DNA of 64,000 nucleotides from Neptunomonas japonica JAMM 1380 (GTDB taxonomy: Bacteria > Pseudomonadota > Gammaproteobacteria > Pseudomonadales > Balneatricaceae). Where the stretch lies: positions 2,800,501 through 2,864,500 of the forward strand of contig NZ_AP014546.1 in NCBI RefSeq assembly GCF_016592555.1. The letters run 5' to 3'. Shown here one piece after another: positions 26,189-34,773 of this stretch. How positions within the stretch are numbered: position 1 is the first letter of the stretch; each line of letters starts with the position of its first letter. The position numbers were made by a program, and so were the translations under genes. The notes below the pieces were generated by a model. It saw only the letters and a program-made list of their open reading frames with translations. It was not told where the DNA came from and ran no database searches.

Positions 26189-27772
26189 TTATTTATCGTA
26201 CTGCATAAATTTTTCAACGATTTGATCAACACTAAAACTAGCCGGGCGCTGACGAGGAGGGTACTCTTTAAAGGTTGATAAGAAGCCAGCTGTTGTTGCC
26301 TGCGCCTTATATAAGTACGGAAGACGGTCAGCAAACCAACGCTCGTAACAGCAAGACTCAATATCGGCTCTTTCAAACGGATCACGTCGCAAATTAAATA
26401 TTTTAGGTAAACGCAGTGGAATTAAAGGGTCTCGCCACACTTCTAAGCCGTGCGCACGCTGCTCAGAGAACATCACTTTCCAATCGCCCATACGTACCGC
26501 TGACAACTTTCCATCATCGGTAAAGTAAAAGAACTCTTCGCGGGCTCCCTTCTCCGACTCACCTGTTAAATACGGCAACTGGTTATAGCCATCCAAATGT
26601 ACTTTAAAGTTTTTTGTACCTGCCGTATGACCTTCTTTTAATTTTTCTTTAATCTTTGGTTCACCCACTGCTGCCATTAAAGTAGGTACCCAATCTTGGT
26701 GAGAAATAATTTCGTTTGATACCGCTCCAGGCTTTATATGGTCAGGCCAACGCACCATGGCGGGAACACGGAAACCACCCTCCCATGTTGTGTTTTTCTC
26801 ACCGCGAAATGGAATGGTTCCGCCATCCGGCCAAGAGAACACTTCTGCTCCATTATCTGTAGAGTAAAAGACAATCGTATTCTCAGTAATACCAAGTTCA
26901 TCCATTTTACTTAATAGCTGGCCGACTTGATCATCATGTTCAGCCATACCGTCAGCATAAATTCCTTGGCCTGTTTTACCTTCCCATTTTTCACTCAAGC
27001 GAGTCCAGACATGCATACGTGTGGCGTTAAACCAAAGGAAGAAGGGTTTTTCTGCTTTATGAGCTTTATCCATAAAACCTAGTGCACCCTCTAAGAACTC
27101 GTTATCCACTGTTTCCATACGTTTTTTAGTTAAAGGGCCCGTATCTTCGATACGACCATCGGCGTAGGAGTGAATAACTCCCCGTGGGCCAAAGCGCTTC
27201 TTAAAAGCCTCGCCTTTAGGGTAATCTGGATGCTCCGGCTCCTCTTCCGCATTTAAGTGGTAAAGATTGCCATAAAATTCATCAAACCCGTGATTAGTCG
27301 GTAAAAACTCATCAAGGTCACCTAAGTGGTTTTTACCAAACTGGCCATTCATATACCCCAGCGGTTTTAACAATTCAGCCAAGGTTGGGTCTTCACCTTT
27401 CAATCCACGAGCAGCACCTGGCATGCCTACTTTTGTTAATCCCGTTCGAATAGGATGCTGTCCTGTAATAAATGCCGAACGGCCTGCTGTACAGCTCTGC
27501 TCACCGTATGCATCCGTAAAGAGCATTCCTTCATTAGCAATTCGATCAATGTTGGGGGTTTTATACCCCATCATTCCGCGGTTATAAGCACTGATGTTAA
27601 ACCAGCCGACGTCATCACCCCATATCACTACAATATTAGGCCGCTTAGCGTCTTGGGTAGCTTCTACATTTAAAGAAACACTTATAAGTATGGCTGCTGA
27701 GAGGCTCAGCAACCGTTGGGTAACACTCCGGCGTCCTGAGCCCACCGAACGAGAACTATAGATATGATGCAT
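26189..27772 (-). CDS. Secreted type I sulfatase (arylsulfatase family)
   Basis: A 527-residue exported hydrolase that should remove sulfate from an organic ester in the periplasm. A signal peptide spans about residues 18-38 (LLSLSAAILISVSLNVEA). The metal ligands appear in VIWGDDVGW at about 49-57. The active-site sequence SCTAGRSAFITGQ has Cys94, the residue converted to formylglycine. The fourth position of the motif is Gly rather than the usual Ser. That is seen in the arylsulfatase subgroup with the CTAGR form. STDNGAEVF and the C-terminal fold are present. No formylglycine-generating enzyme is encoded in the window. Substrate unknown. Confidence 0.9.
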   Translation of the reverse strand: MHHIYSSRSVGSGRRSVTQRLLSLSAAILISVSLNVEATQDAKRPNIVVIWGDDVGWFNISAYNRGMMGYKTPNIDRIANEGMLFTDAYGEQSCTAGRSAFITGQHPIRTGLTKVGMPGAARGLKGEDPTLAELLKPLGYMNGQFGKNHLGDLDEFLPTNHGFDEFYGNLYHLNAEEEPEHPDYPKGEAFKKRFGPRGVIHSYADGRIEDTGPLTKKRMETVDNEFLEGALGFMDKAHKAEKPFFLWFNATRMHVWTRLSEKWEGKTGQGIYADGMAEHDDQVGQLLSKMDELGITENTIVFYSTDNGAEVFSWPDGGTIPFRGEKNTTWEGGFRVPAMVRWPDHIKPGAVSNEIISHQDWVPTLMAAVGEPKIKEKLKEGHTAGTKNFKVHLDGYNQLPYLTGESEKGAREEFFYFTDDGKLSAVRMGDWKVMFSEQRAHGLEVWRDPLIPLRLPKIFNLRRDPFERADIESCCYERWFADRLPYLYKAQATTAGFLSTFKEYPPRQRPASFSVDQIVEKFMQYDK

Positions 27773-27975
27773 AACCTGACCTTCATTTTGTTTTTGTTAT
27801 CTAAATGAGCAAAATGATGAGCTAGGTTTGACCTATCTCACCTATGCCATTAGAAGAAGAGGTGATACTTCGATTCTACTGCAGAGCAAAATAACGTCTA
27901 TTACGGAGCACGCCAAAAGTTTGACCAATCGCACACTCACATGAAATATTAAATAAAAACTAAGGGGGAAAGCGC

Positions 27976-29010
27976 TTATTCTTTGTTTGATTTTTGTGCG
28001 CGATATTGGCCAGGCGCCATGCCTGTCCAGCGCTTAAAAGCTCGACAAAAGGAGCTAAGGTTAGCAAACCCTAACATGTAACATATTTCATTAATCGTAA
28101 TATGAGATTGCTCTAAATACTGTCTCGCTAAATCACGACGCACATCTTCCACCACCTGGGTGTAATGCGTACCTTCTTGCTGCAGTTTGCGTTGTAAATT
28201 ACGTAAACTGAGGTTTAAGGATTTTGCGACTTTCTCTTGAGAAGGCTCACCTAGGGGGAGCATTTCAATCACTTTCGCCTGCACTTGCGTAACAATATCA
28301 TTCCACTCTAAACGAGCGAGGTAATCGATAACAACTTGATCACTTTTCGATGCCAACTCAGCATTTGCAGTTAACAAGGTTCCTTCGAGTACTGTTGAGT
28401 CAAACTCAATTATTGTTTGTGCCGCGCCAAACTCAATTGGACAATTAAAAAACGCGTTGAAGGCCGCCATACTTTTTAAATCTGTAGGCTCAGACCTTTC
28501 TAAGAACATGGCTTTTGGGGAGAATGCAGCACCACTTAACTCTCTACAGATAGCAACCATTGATGCAATAAACGCATCTAAAGCTTGATCTGCAACTAAC
28601 TTGTAACCATGTTCATCTTGGTTCACTTGAAAACGAATACTGTACACATCTCCATAACACACCAACTCAAGCGTTCCTGCATTACTCACCATCCGCCCAT
28701 AATTAACCAGCCGCTGTAGAGCATCCTTTAATGTTTCACTCGCCCAAATAGAGTATCCCAGAGCATGAAAAGTAGTGGGTTTAATATAAGAGGCAACACT
28801 AAGCCCAATAGCTTCATTACCTGTTTGAGTCGTAACAATATCCCACAACTGTCCCATCTTTTTAACATCAAATCGGCTGTTTGGATCTGTGGCGTGATGT
28901 AGGTCGAGTCCTACCTGGGAAAACAACTCATTGCTATCACACCCGGCGTCATCTAGCGCCCGAGAAATAGCAATAATCCAACCACCAGAAGAGGTTGCTT
29001 TTCGCATCAT
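27976..29010 (-). CDS. AraC-family regulator (second, Arabinose_bd type)
   Basis: A 344-residue regulator with the same layout as the first AraC protein. The ligand domain includes DVKKMGQLWDIVTTQTGNEA and TFHALGYSIWASETLKDALQ. The C-terminal DNA-binding domain has NLQRKLQQEGTHYTQVVED and INEICYMLGFANLSSFCRAF, then KRWTGMAPGQYR. It lies upstream of the sulfatase on the same strand and is the best candidate to control it. The start has no clear Shine-Dalgarno, and a second ATG follows directly. A dyad overlapping its promoter suggests autoregulation. Confidence 0.88.
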   Translation of the reverse strand: MMRKATSSGGWIIAISRALDDAGCDSNELFSQVGLDLHHATDPNSRFDVKKMGQLWDIVTTQTGNEAIGLSVASYIKPTTFHALGYSIWASETLKDALQRLVNYGRMVSNAGTLELVCYGDVYSIRFQVNQDEHGYKLVADQALDAFIASMVAICRELSGAAFSPKAMFLERSEPTDLKSMAAFNAFFNCPIEFGAAQTIIEFDSTVLEGTLLTANAELASKSDQVVIDYLARLEWNDIVTQVQAKVIEMLPLGEPSQEKVAKSLNLSLRNLQRKLQQEGTHYTQVVEDVRRDLARQYLEQSHITINEICYMLGFANLSSFCRAFKRWTGMAPGQYRAQKSNKE

Positions 29011-29373
29011 GGGATATGTAATCCGTGTTTATTATTATAGTAGATCCATTTTACTATAACTAAAACATACTCACCTCTCAATGAGTTATCCTAGAACAAT
29101 GATGACTGATTCGAACGTTATCGCACTCAAAAACACACTGAATCATGGTATGAATACGTACAACCCTTTGCCTGATCTATTACTCTACGTTCAGGCTAAA
29201 CCCACTACTTGCTTACAATGCCTATATAACAGGCCGTAGTGTTAATGATGAACTAGGCTAATTTAGGATGCATTCGGCGAGCCTCAGGAATCACTTATCA
29301 GGAATACTTTGCTGAAAGGATTAGATTGCTAAAAGCTACATATAGAGATTAGATTACGTGAAAAATATAAAGA
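29011..29373. other. Intergenic region between AraC gene and tRNA-Thr
   Basis: About 360 bases with no supportable gene. The end next to the AraC gene carries its promoter and dyad (29034-29062). The rest shows no repeat, RNA fold or coding signal that I can defend. Confidence 0.5.
29034..29062 (-). promoter_or_regulatory. Promoter with overlapping dyad upstream of the AraC gene
   Basis: On the minus strand a perfect -10 TATAAT lies at 29039-29034 with a weak -35 (TAGTTA, 29062-29057) 17 bases away. An eight-base inverted repeat, TTATAGTA (29035-29042) and TACTATAA (29052-29059), overlaps it. This arrangement suggests repression or autoregulation. Confidence 0.5.
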
Positions 29374-29449
<76 letters not shown>

Positions 29450-29557
29450 GTATGATCATAAAAGACCACTTGATCCCAAGCATAGATAATGCGAAGAATC
29501 ATAAATAAGAACAACTACTTTATACAATTCGTAAGCAGCTGTTTTCATTGTAGAATC

Positions 29558-29634
<77 letters not shown>

Positions 29635-29648
29635 AAAGTGTGGTGCGT

Positions 29649-29676
29649 ATTATAGTGATGCGGGAGGCGGACGCAA
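29649..29676 (-). promoter_or_regulatory. Promoter of the tRNA-Val/tRNA-Thr unit
   Basis: Minus strand -10 TATAAT (29654-29649) with TTGCGT (29676-29671) 16 bases upstream. The predicted transcription start falls just before the tRNA-Val 5' end. It lies between the response regulator stop and the tRNA. Confidence 0.55.
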
Positions 29677-29704
29677 GTGCTTCTTTTCACTTTTCATCTT
29701 TTTT

Positions 29705-30346
29705 TTATACGATCTCATTTTCAATGGCATATTTCGCCAAACCTGCGGCAGTTTGTATATTCAATTTCTGTTTTATATTCTGGCGATGCGTTTCAACCGT
29801 ACGCACTGAAATATCAAGCTGGCGCGCTATATCTTTATTACTGCCACCTTCTGCTAATAGCTTGAGTACTGTTTCTTCTCGCTTTGTCAGGTTCGGGCGC
29901 GAGTCATCTATAACTGCGTGGCGGCGCCCTGAATCAAAATGTTTTACCAGCGTTTCTGATGCACGTGAGCTAAAATAGGTTCCACCTTGGTGCACCACTT
30001 CAATCGCTTTTACGAGCTCTTCAGAGGATACATCTTTTAAGACATAACCTGCTGCACCGGACTGAATCAGCTGCAGAATATATTCACGGTTTTCATGCAT
30101 TGATAATATCAACACTCGAAAATCGGGGAAGCGTATTTTAAGCTCTTTAGTCGCTTCTAAGCCGTTCATTACAGGCATAGAAACATCCATCAAGACAACG
30201 TCTGGTATGAGTGCTTCTGCAAGCTCCAATGCTTCAAGACCATTATTTGCTTGCCCGACAACTTCTATACCCTCTTGGCTGGATAAACAAGCATTTATAC
30301 CATCCAGAACTAAAGGGTGATCATCTACCAGTAAAACCCGTATCAT
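29705..30346 (-). CDS. NarL/LuxR-family response regulator
   Basis: A DNA-binding response regulator of 213 residues. The receiver has the acidic pair in VLLVDDHPLVL and the phospho-acceptor Asp in PDVVLMDVSMPVMNG, with Lys in GYVLKDVSSEEL. The C-terminal LuxR helix-turn-helix reads LTKREETVLKLLAEGGSNKDIA, in effect RQLDISVRTVETHRQNIKQK. I use ATG 30346 with GGGGA nearby. ATG 30358 would add four residues. It follows the sensor kinase gene by a few bases and is surely its partner. Confidence 0.92.
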   Translation of the reverse strand: MIRVLLVDDHPLVLDGINACLSSQEGIEVVGQANNGLEALELAEALIPDVVLMDVSMPVMNGLEATKELKIRFPDFRVLILSMHENREYILQLIQSGAAGYVLKDVSSEELVKAIEVVHQGGTYFSSRASETLVKHFDSGRRHAVIDDSRPNLTKREETVLKLLAEGGSNKDIARQLDISVRTVETHRQNIKQKLNIQTAAGLAKYAIENEIV

Positions 30347-30364
30347 CCTATTCCCCATACATCT

Positions 30365-31711
30365 TTACACTAAAGGTAGCTTTACCCGCAGTTGAGTGCC
30401 TTGACCTACCTCAGAGGTTAGTACAAATTCACCACTTAACAATTCTATTCTGTCATGCATGTTACGTAACCCAATACCTTCTTTAAGCACCGCGCTTTTG
30501 ATATCAAACCCATCTCCATTATCTTTTAGCGATACCCACACGTACTTTCCTTGTACCCATGTCTTCAAACGCACTTCATCTGCACCGGAGTGTTTATCTA
30601 TATTACACAGCGCTTCCTGAATAACTCTGTACAAAGTGATCTCTATATCATCAGGCAAGCGCGTTTTCGGGAAGTCCAAGTCCGTTTCTACCATAATCCC
30701 TGTTCGTGATTCATACTCATCGAGTAAGCTTTTAAGCGCTGAGGTTAGTCCCATATCATCAAGCAGGCTGGGGCGCAGATCATGAGAGATCAAACGCACT
30801 TCTTGTATCGCTTGATTGAGCACATCCATCCCTTTTGAAAGATCTTGAATGGCACTCTCATCACCCTTTTTTATTTTATTAATACCCAACTCTACTCGGA
30901 ATTTAACCGAGACCATTAACTGGTTAATACCGTCGTGAAGTTCTCTGGCAAAACGGCGCCGCTGGCTAACTTGGAATTGCACTGATTTATGCGCGAGATG
31001 ACGCAAACGAGCATCAGCTAACCGACTTTCATGCACGTTAATAGCAATACCTATCATCACGATAATAATTGCCGTTGCTGCCGTGATAACCAACACAGTA
31101 AAAAAAGTATTACGTATGTTTAATGTCACTTCTTGCCGGGCTCTGGCTACTTCTTTGGCGATATCATCGACGTATAAACCCGTACCTACCATCCAGCCCC
31201 ATTCAGGCAACAAAACTACATAACTTAGCTTATCTTCATTGCCACCTTTTGAGGGCTTACGCCATACATAACGATGAAAACCGCCGCCTCTCTTGGCAAC
31301 GGCAAATAGATCTCGAAAAACGTAGGTGTCATTATCATCTTGAAGGTCGAACAAGTTTTGTCCAACCAACTCAGGTTGCGCTGGATGAACTAAGTTAACG
31401 CCATCAGCATCGTAAACAAAAAAGTAACCATCTTCGCCGTAGGTTAAACTATCAAGAATACGTTTTACTTCTTCCTGCGCCTCAAAGTCATGTAGCCAAG
31501 ATGCATTCAAAACATGATCAATAGAGGTTAACGCTAACCCAACGTAGTTTTGTAATTCACTTCGTTTAGAAGCCAACAAATTTTGTTCAAATGTTTTTAT
31601 TTCAAGTTCAGAGAGAGATTGCGACTGCTTAACGCTCATCAAAGTGATGATGCCCGTAACCAATAATAGCGGTAATAAAGCCAGCGTAAGTATTTTGAGT
31701 TTAAGTGGCAT
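30365..31711 (-). CDS. Sensor histidine kinase with periplasmic Cache domain (NarX/UhpB-like core)
   Basis: A 448-residue inner-membrane kinase. The first helix is LKILTLALLPLLLVTGIITL. A periplasmic single Cache domain follows (YFFVYDADGVNLVHPAQPEL and WGWMVGTGLYVDDIA). The second helix is near 210-235. A HisKA_3 dimerisation domain has the phospho-His in RRFARELHDGINQLM. The HATPase domain ends in TQLRVKLPLV. Cache domains of this type bind small organic acids or amino acids. ATG 31711 is preceded by AAGGCG. The reading frame continues 20 codons upstream but with no better start. Confidence 0.9.
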   Translation of the reverse strand: MPLKLKILTLALLPLLLVTGIITLMSVKQSQSLSELEIKTFEQNLLASKRSELQNYVGLALTSIDHVLNASWLHDFEAQEEVKRILDSLTYGEDGYFFVYDADGVNLVHPAQPELVGQNLFDLQDDNDTYVFRDLFAVAKRGGGFHRYVWRKPSKGGNEDKLSYVVLLPEWGWMVGTGLYVDDIAKEVARARQEVTLNIRNTFFTVLVITAATAIIIVMIGIAINVHESRLADARLRHLAHKSVQFQVSQRRRFARELHDGINQLMVSVKFRVELGINKIKKGDESAIQDLSKGMDVLNQAIQEVRLISHDLRPSLLDDMGLTSALKSLLDEYESRTGIMVETDLDFPKTRLPDDIEITLYRVIQEALCNIDKHSGADEVRLKTWVQGKYVWVSLKDNGDGFDIKSAVLKEGIGLRNMHDRIELLSGEFVLTSEVGQGTQLRVKLPLV

Positions 31712-31953
31712 AATGAACGCCTTATGTTTAAAACTCAGCGTATCCTGCCTGACCTTAGATTGTTGTTCCACTTTTGTACCCAGTTTTACGTAGTAATCAG
31801 GAGGGGGCCTACGTAGTTACCGCAACATTAACGTCTATAATACGCTGTATTTTAGACTATAGTGCGCTGCTCATCATTCGTTAAGCTGGTGTATTATATT
31901 TTGTATTAAAGTTGAATGAAAAATAGCCGATTTACTATGTGTGGTCATTGTTT

Positions 31954-31977
31954 CAAACGTTTGGTGTCAAACACCAA
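31954..31977. other. Hairpin in the leader of the PilZ-like gene
   Basis: TTGGTGT (31961-31967) and ACACCAA (31971-31977) form a perfect seven-base stem with a three-base loop. A ten-base palindrome CAAACGTTTG (31954-31963) overlaps its left arm. No T-run follows. It may be an operator or an mRNA leader structure 40-65 bases before the start codon. Confidence 0.35.
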
Positions 31978-32018
31978 GCCAATTTTAGCCCACATCTAAG
32001 TGCATATAGGTGCATATT

Positions 32019-32465
32019 ATGGCTTCTGATCTAACGCACGGTTACATTCGTCATCCTAATGACATCCCCGCTCAGATCTCACTCTGCTCTAAGAACATCC
32101 TTTCTCCAAATACAGCGAGTCACTCCGGAAGGATAGGCATCAGCCTCTCTACTGAGGATTTTTACGCTATCGGCACAGCCCTTGAGATTGAAATTGCCAT
32201 TAAGGACCCTGCTTTCAAAGCGTCTGGACACGTCGCATGGTGCATCCCTGAAAGAGATGGAAACTTTCGTACCGGGTTAGTGTTTGATGATCCGGCAACC
32301 GCTTATGCTGTAAGAATGATTGAGCAGATTTGTCATATCGAGCAATACCGTCAAGAAATAAAGCATGACGAAGGCAGAACATTAAGTAGCGAAGATGCGG
32401 CTCACGAATGGATTATAAGATTTGCTAAAGACTTTCCTGAACTAAACTCAGCGGTCCATTCGTAA
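32019..32465 (+). CDS. PilZ-domain-like protein with degenerate c-di-GMP motif
   Basis: A 148-residue soluble protein. The region from RHPNDIPAQISLCSKN to ASGHVAWCIPERDGNFRTGLVFDD resembles a PilZ beta-barrel, with the typical closing G(V/R)W and GLxF strands. The ligand loop aligned to DxSxxG reads ASHSGRIGISL, so the Asp/Ser/Gly positions are not conserved, and the RxxxR motif is only partial. It may no longer bind cyclic di-GMP. ATG 32019 is used. A GTG three codons earlier is possible. It lies convergent with uvrB. Confidence 0.6.
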   Translation: MASDLTHGYIRHPNDIPAQISLCSKNILSPNTASHSGRIGISLSTEDFYAIGTALEIEIAIKDPAFKASGHVAWCIPERDGNFRTGLVFDDPATAYAVRMIEQICHIEQYRQEIKHDEGRTLSSEDAAHEWIIRFAKDFPELNSAVHS

Positions 32466-32492
32466 GCATTACCTGCCTTTCTTTAATAAGCA

Positions 32493-34508
32493 TCAAATAG
32501 CGGCATGTTTTAATTGCTCTAGCTGATCTCTGTAATGACCGGCCAGTTCAAATTCAAGATTTTTAGATGCTTCATACATTTTATCCTCTAGTTGACTCAT
32601 CGCTTTAACCAGCTGCTTGGTAGTCATTGTGCTTGGATCAAACTCAAAATCACCGGCCTTATCTGCCACTTTCTTCGCCGTACGCGCCGCTTTTCGGCCT
32701 GGAATGGTAGAAGCACCTTCCATAATATCTGCAACAGATTTAGTAATCCCTTTGGGTGTAATCCCATGTCGCTCATTATGTGCGACTTGCTTCTCACGGC
32801 GCCTGTCCGTCTCTGCAATAGCGCGTTCCATCGAGCCTGTAATTCGATCAGCGTAAAGGATTGCACGTCCATTAATGTTACGGGCTGCTCGCCCTATGGT
32901 CTGAATCAAAGCAGTATCTGAACGCAAGAAGCCTTCTTTATCAGCATCAAGAATCGTCACCAGCCCAACCTCGGGCATATCAATCCCTTCCCTTAATAAG
33001 TTAATACCTACCAACACATCAAATTCACCGATACGCAAATCACGAATAATCTCTACACGCTCAACGGTATCTATATCTGAATGTACATAACGCACCCTAA
33101 CACCATGTTCTGCTAGATACTCTGTTAAGTCTTCTGCCATGCGTTTAGTTAATACGGTCACAATAACTCTGCAGTTATCGACAACAACCTTGTTTATCTC
33201 TTCTAACAGATCATCGACCTGAGTAGAGGCAGGACGTATCTCAACAACGGGGTCTATTAAGCCTGTTGGGCGTACCACTTGCTCGACAATTTGCCCAGCA
33301 TTTGCCGCTTCATATCTACTTGGAGTAGCAGAAACAAAAATCATTTGCGGTGCTAGGCTTTCCCACTCTTCAAAGCGTAGAGGACGGTTATCTAATGCAG
33401 AAGGTAAACGAAATCCATATTCCACGAGAGTCTCTTTACGTGAGCGGTCACCTTTATACATCGCTCCAAGCTGTGGAATAGTGACATGTGACTCATCAAT
33501 AACCACCAGCGCATTATCAGGCAGATAATCAAACAGAGTAGGTGGCGCTCCACCTGGCTCACGTCCCGATAAATACCGCGAATAGTTTTCAATGCCTGAG
33601 CAGTAGCCAAGCTCCATGATCATTTCCATATCGTACATGGTGCGCTGCTCTAAGCGCTGCAGCTCAACCAATTTATCGATCTCTTTTAAAAACGTGAGGC
33701 GCTCATGCAGCTCAACTTTTATTTTTTCAACCGCTTCTACTAAGATTTCACGCGGCGTAACGTAATGCGATTTAGGATAAACCGTGGCGCGTGGAACCTT
33801 ACGCAGCACTTCTCCTGTTAAAGGGTCGAAGTAGCTTAAGTTCTCAACTTCATCATCAAACAGCTCAATACGTAGCGCGTCTCTTTCCGACTCTGCAGGA
33901 AAAACGTCAATAACATCACCACGTACGCGATATGTCCCACGGTGTAATTCCACATCATTGCGCTTGTATTGCAGCTCAGCTAAGCGACGCAAAATCTTAC
34001 GCTGATCAGCCACATCACCGCGATCTAGATGCAACATCATCGATAAATATGATTCGGGATCACCCAGACCATAAATAGAAGATACCGTTGCTACGATAAT
34101 AACATCGCTACGCTCCAGCAGCGCCTTAGTAGCTGACAAGCGCATCTGCTCAATATGCTCGTTAATCGATGCATCTTTATCTATAAATGTATCTGAAGAA
34201 GGGACATAGGCCTCTGGCTGATAGTAGTCGTAGTAAGATACAAAATACTCTACGGCATTATCAGGAAAGAACTCTTTAAACTCACCGTATAACTGTGCCG
34301 CCAATGTTTTATTGTGCGCTAAAACAATTGTAGGTCGCTGCACTTCTGAAACTACATTGGCGATCGTAAATGTCTTACCAGAACCAGTCACACCTAACAG
34401 GGTTTGTGCAGCCAATCCGTCATTGATCCCTTGTACAAGCCCTTTAATGGCTTCTGGCTGATCGCCAGCGGGTGAAAAAGGTGAGTTAACTTTGAAACGT
34501 TCTTTCAT
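32493..34508 (-). CDS. uvrB: UvrABC excinuclease subunit B
   Basis: DNA-damage recognition helicase of nucleotide excision repair, cytoplasmic. At 671 residues it has the normal length. Walker [11 protein letters not shown], the beta-hairpin region [33 protein letters not shown], helicase motifs [16 protein letters not shown] and QTIGRAARN are all present. The C-terminal UVR motif ([18 protein letters not shown]), which binds UvrC, is also there. I see no LexA box upstream. Confidence 0.98.
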   Translation of the reverse strand: MKERFKVNSPFSPAGDQPEAIKGLVQGINDGLAAQTLLGVTGSGKTFTIANVVSEVQRPTIVLAHNKTLAAQLYGEFKEFFPDNAVEYFVSYYDYYQPEAYVPSSDTFIDKDASINEHIEQMRLSATKALLERSDVIIVATVSSIYGLGDPESYLSMMLHLDRGDVADQRKILRRLAELQYKRNDVELHRGTYRVRGDVIDVFPAESERDALRIELFDDEVENLSYFDPLTGEVLRKVPRATVYPKSHYVTPREILVEAVEKIKVELHERLTFLKEIDKLVELQRLEQRTMYDMEMIMELGYCSGIENYSRYLSGREPGGAPPTLFDYLPDNALVVIDESHVTIPQLGAMYKGDRSRKETLVEYGFRLPSALDNRPLRFEEWESLAPQMIFVSATPSRYEAANAGQIVEQVVRPTGLIDPVVEIRPASTQVDDLLEEINKVVVDNCRVIVTVLTKRMAEDLTEYLAEHGVRVRYVHSDIDTVERVEIIRDLRIGEFDVLVGINLLREGIDMPEVGLVTILDADKEGFLRSDTALIQTIGRAARNINGRAILYADRITGSMERAIAETDRRREKQVAHNERHGITPKGITKSVADIMEGASTIPGRKAARTAKKVADKAGDFEFDPSTMTTKQLVKAMSQLEDKMYEASKNLEFELAGHYRDQLEQLKHAAI

Positions 34509-34715
34509 AATACCCTGCTATCTGTTGATCGCGTGCGCCAAAGAATCGAACGCGCTAGTATACCCACTCAAATCCTTAACGTCTTGGTTATTGGATCTAT
34601 AACAAACACCCCTTCTCAGCATCCCTCACGGATCATTATCTTTTCTAAATTAAAACCTGAGGATTTTTACGACTAAATATTAGGTTTTTTGATGTTTTGC
34701 ATATGCCTAATCCTG

Positions 34716-34721
34716 TATAAT
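34716..34721 (+). promoter_or_regulatory. -10 element of the aspC promoter
   Basis: A perfect TATAAT about 50 bases upstream of the aspC start, with T-rich DNA before it but no good -35 hexamer at 16-18 bases. Confidence 0.4.
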
Positions 34722-34773
34722 TTTTCCGCTTTATTTAGCGACTTTCCTTAATTTTTTCATAGAGGACTATGAA

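Noticed and set aside
26128..26385. Minus-strand open frame of 85 codons at the sulfatase 3' end
   Set aside because: It overlaps the sulfatase in another frame, has no family match and no ribosome site.
34509..34773. LexA box upstream of uvrB
   Set aside because: No CTGT-N8-ACAG sequence is present in this region. The CTGTATAAT at about 34714 lacks the second half.
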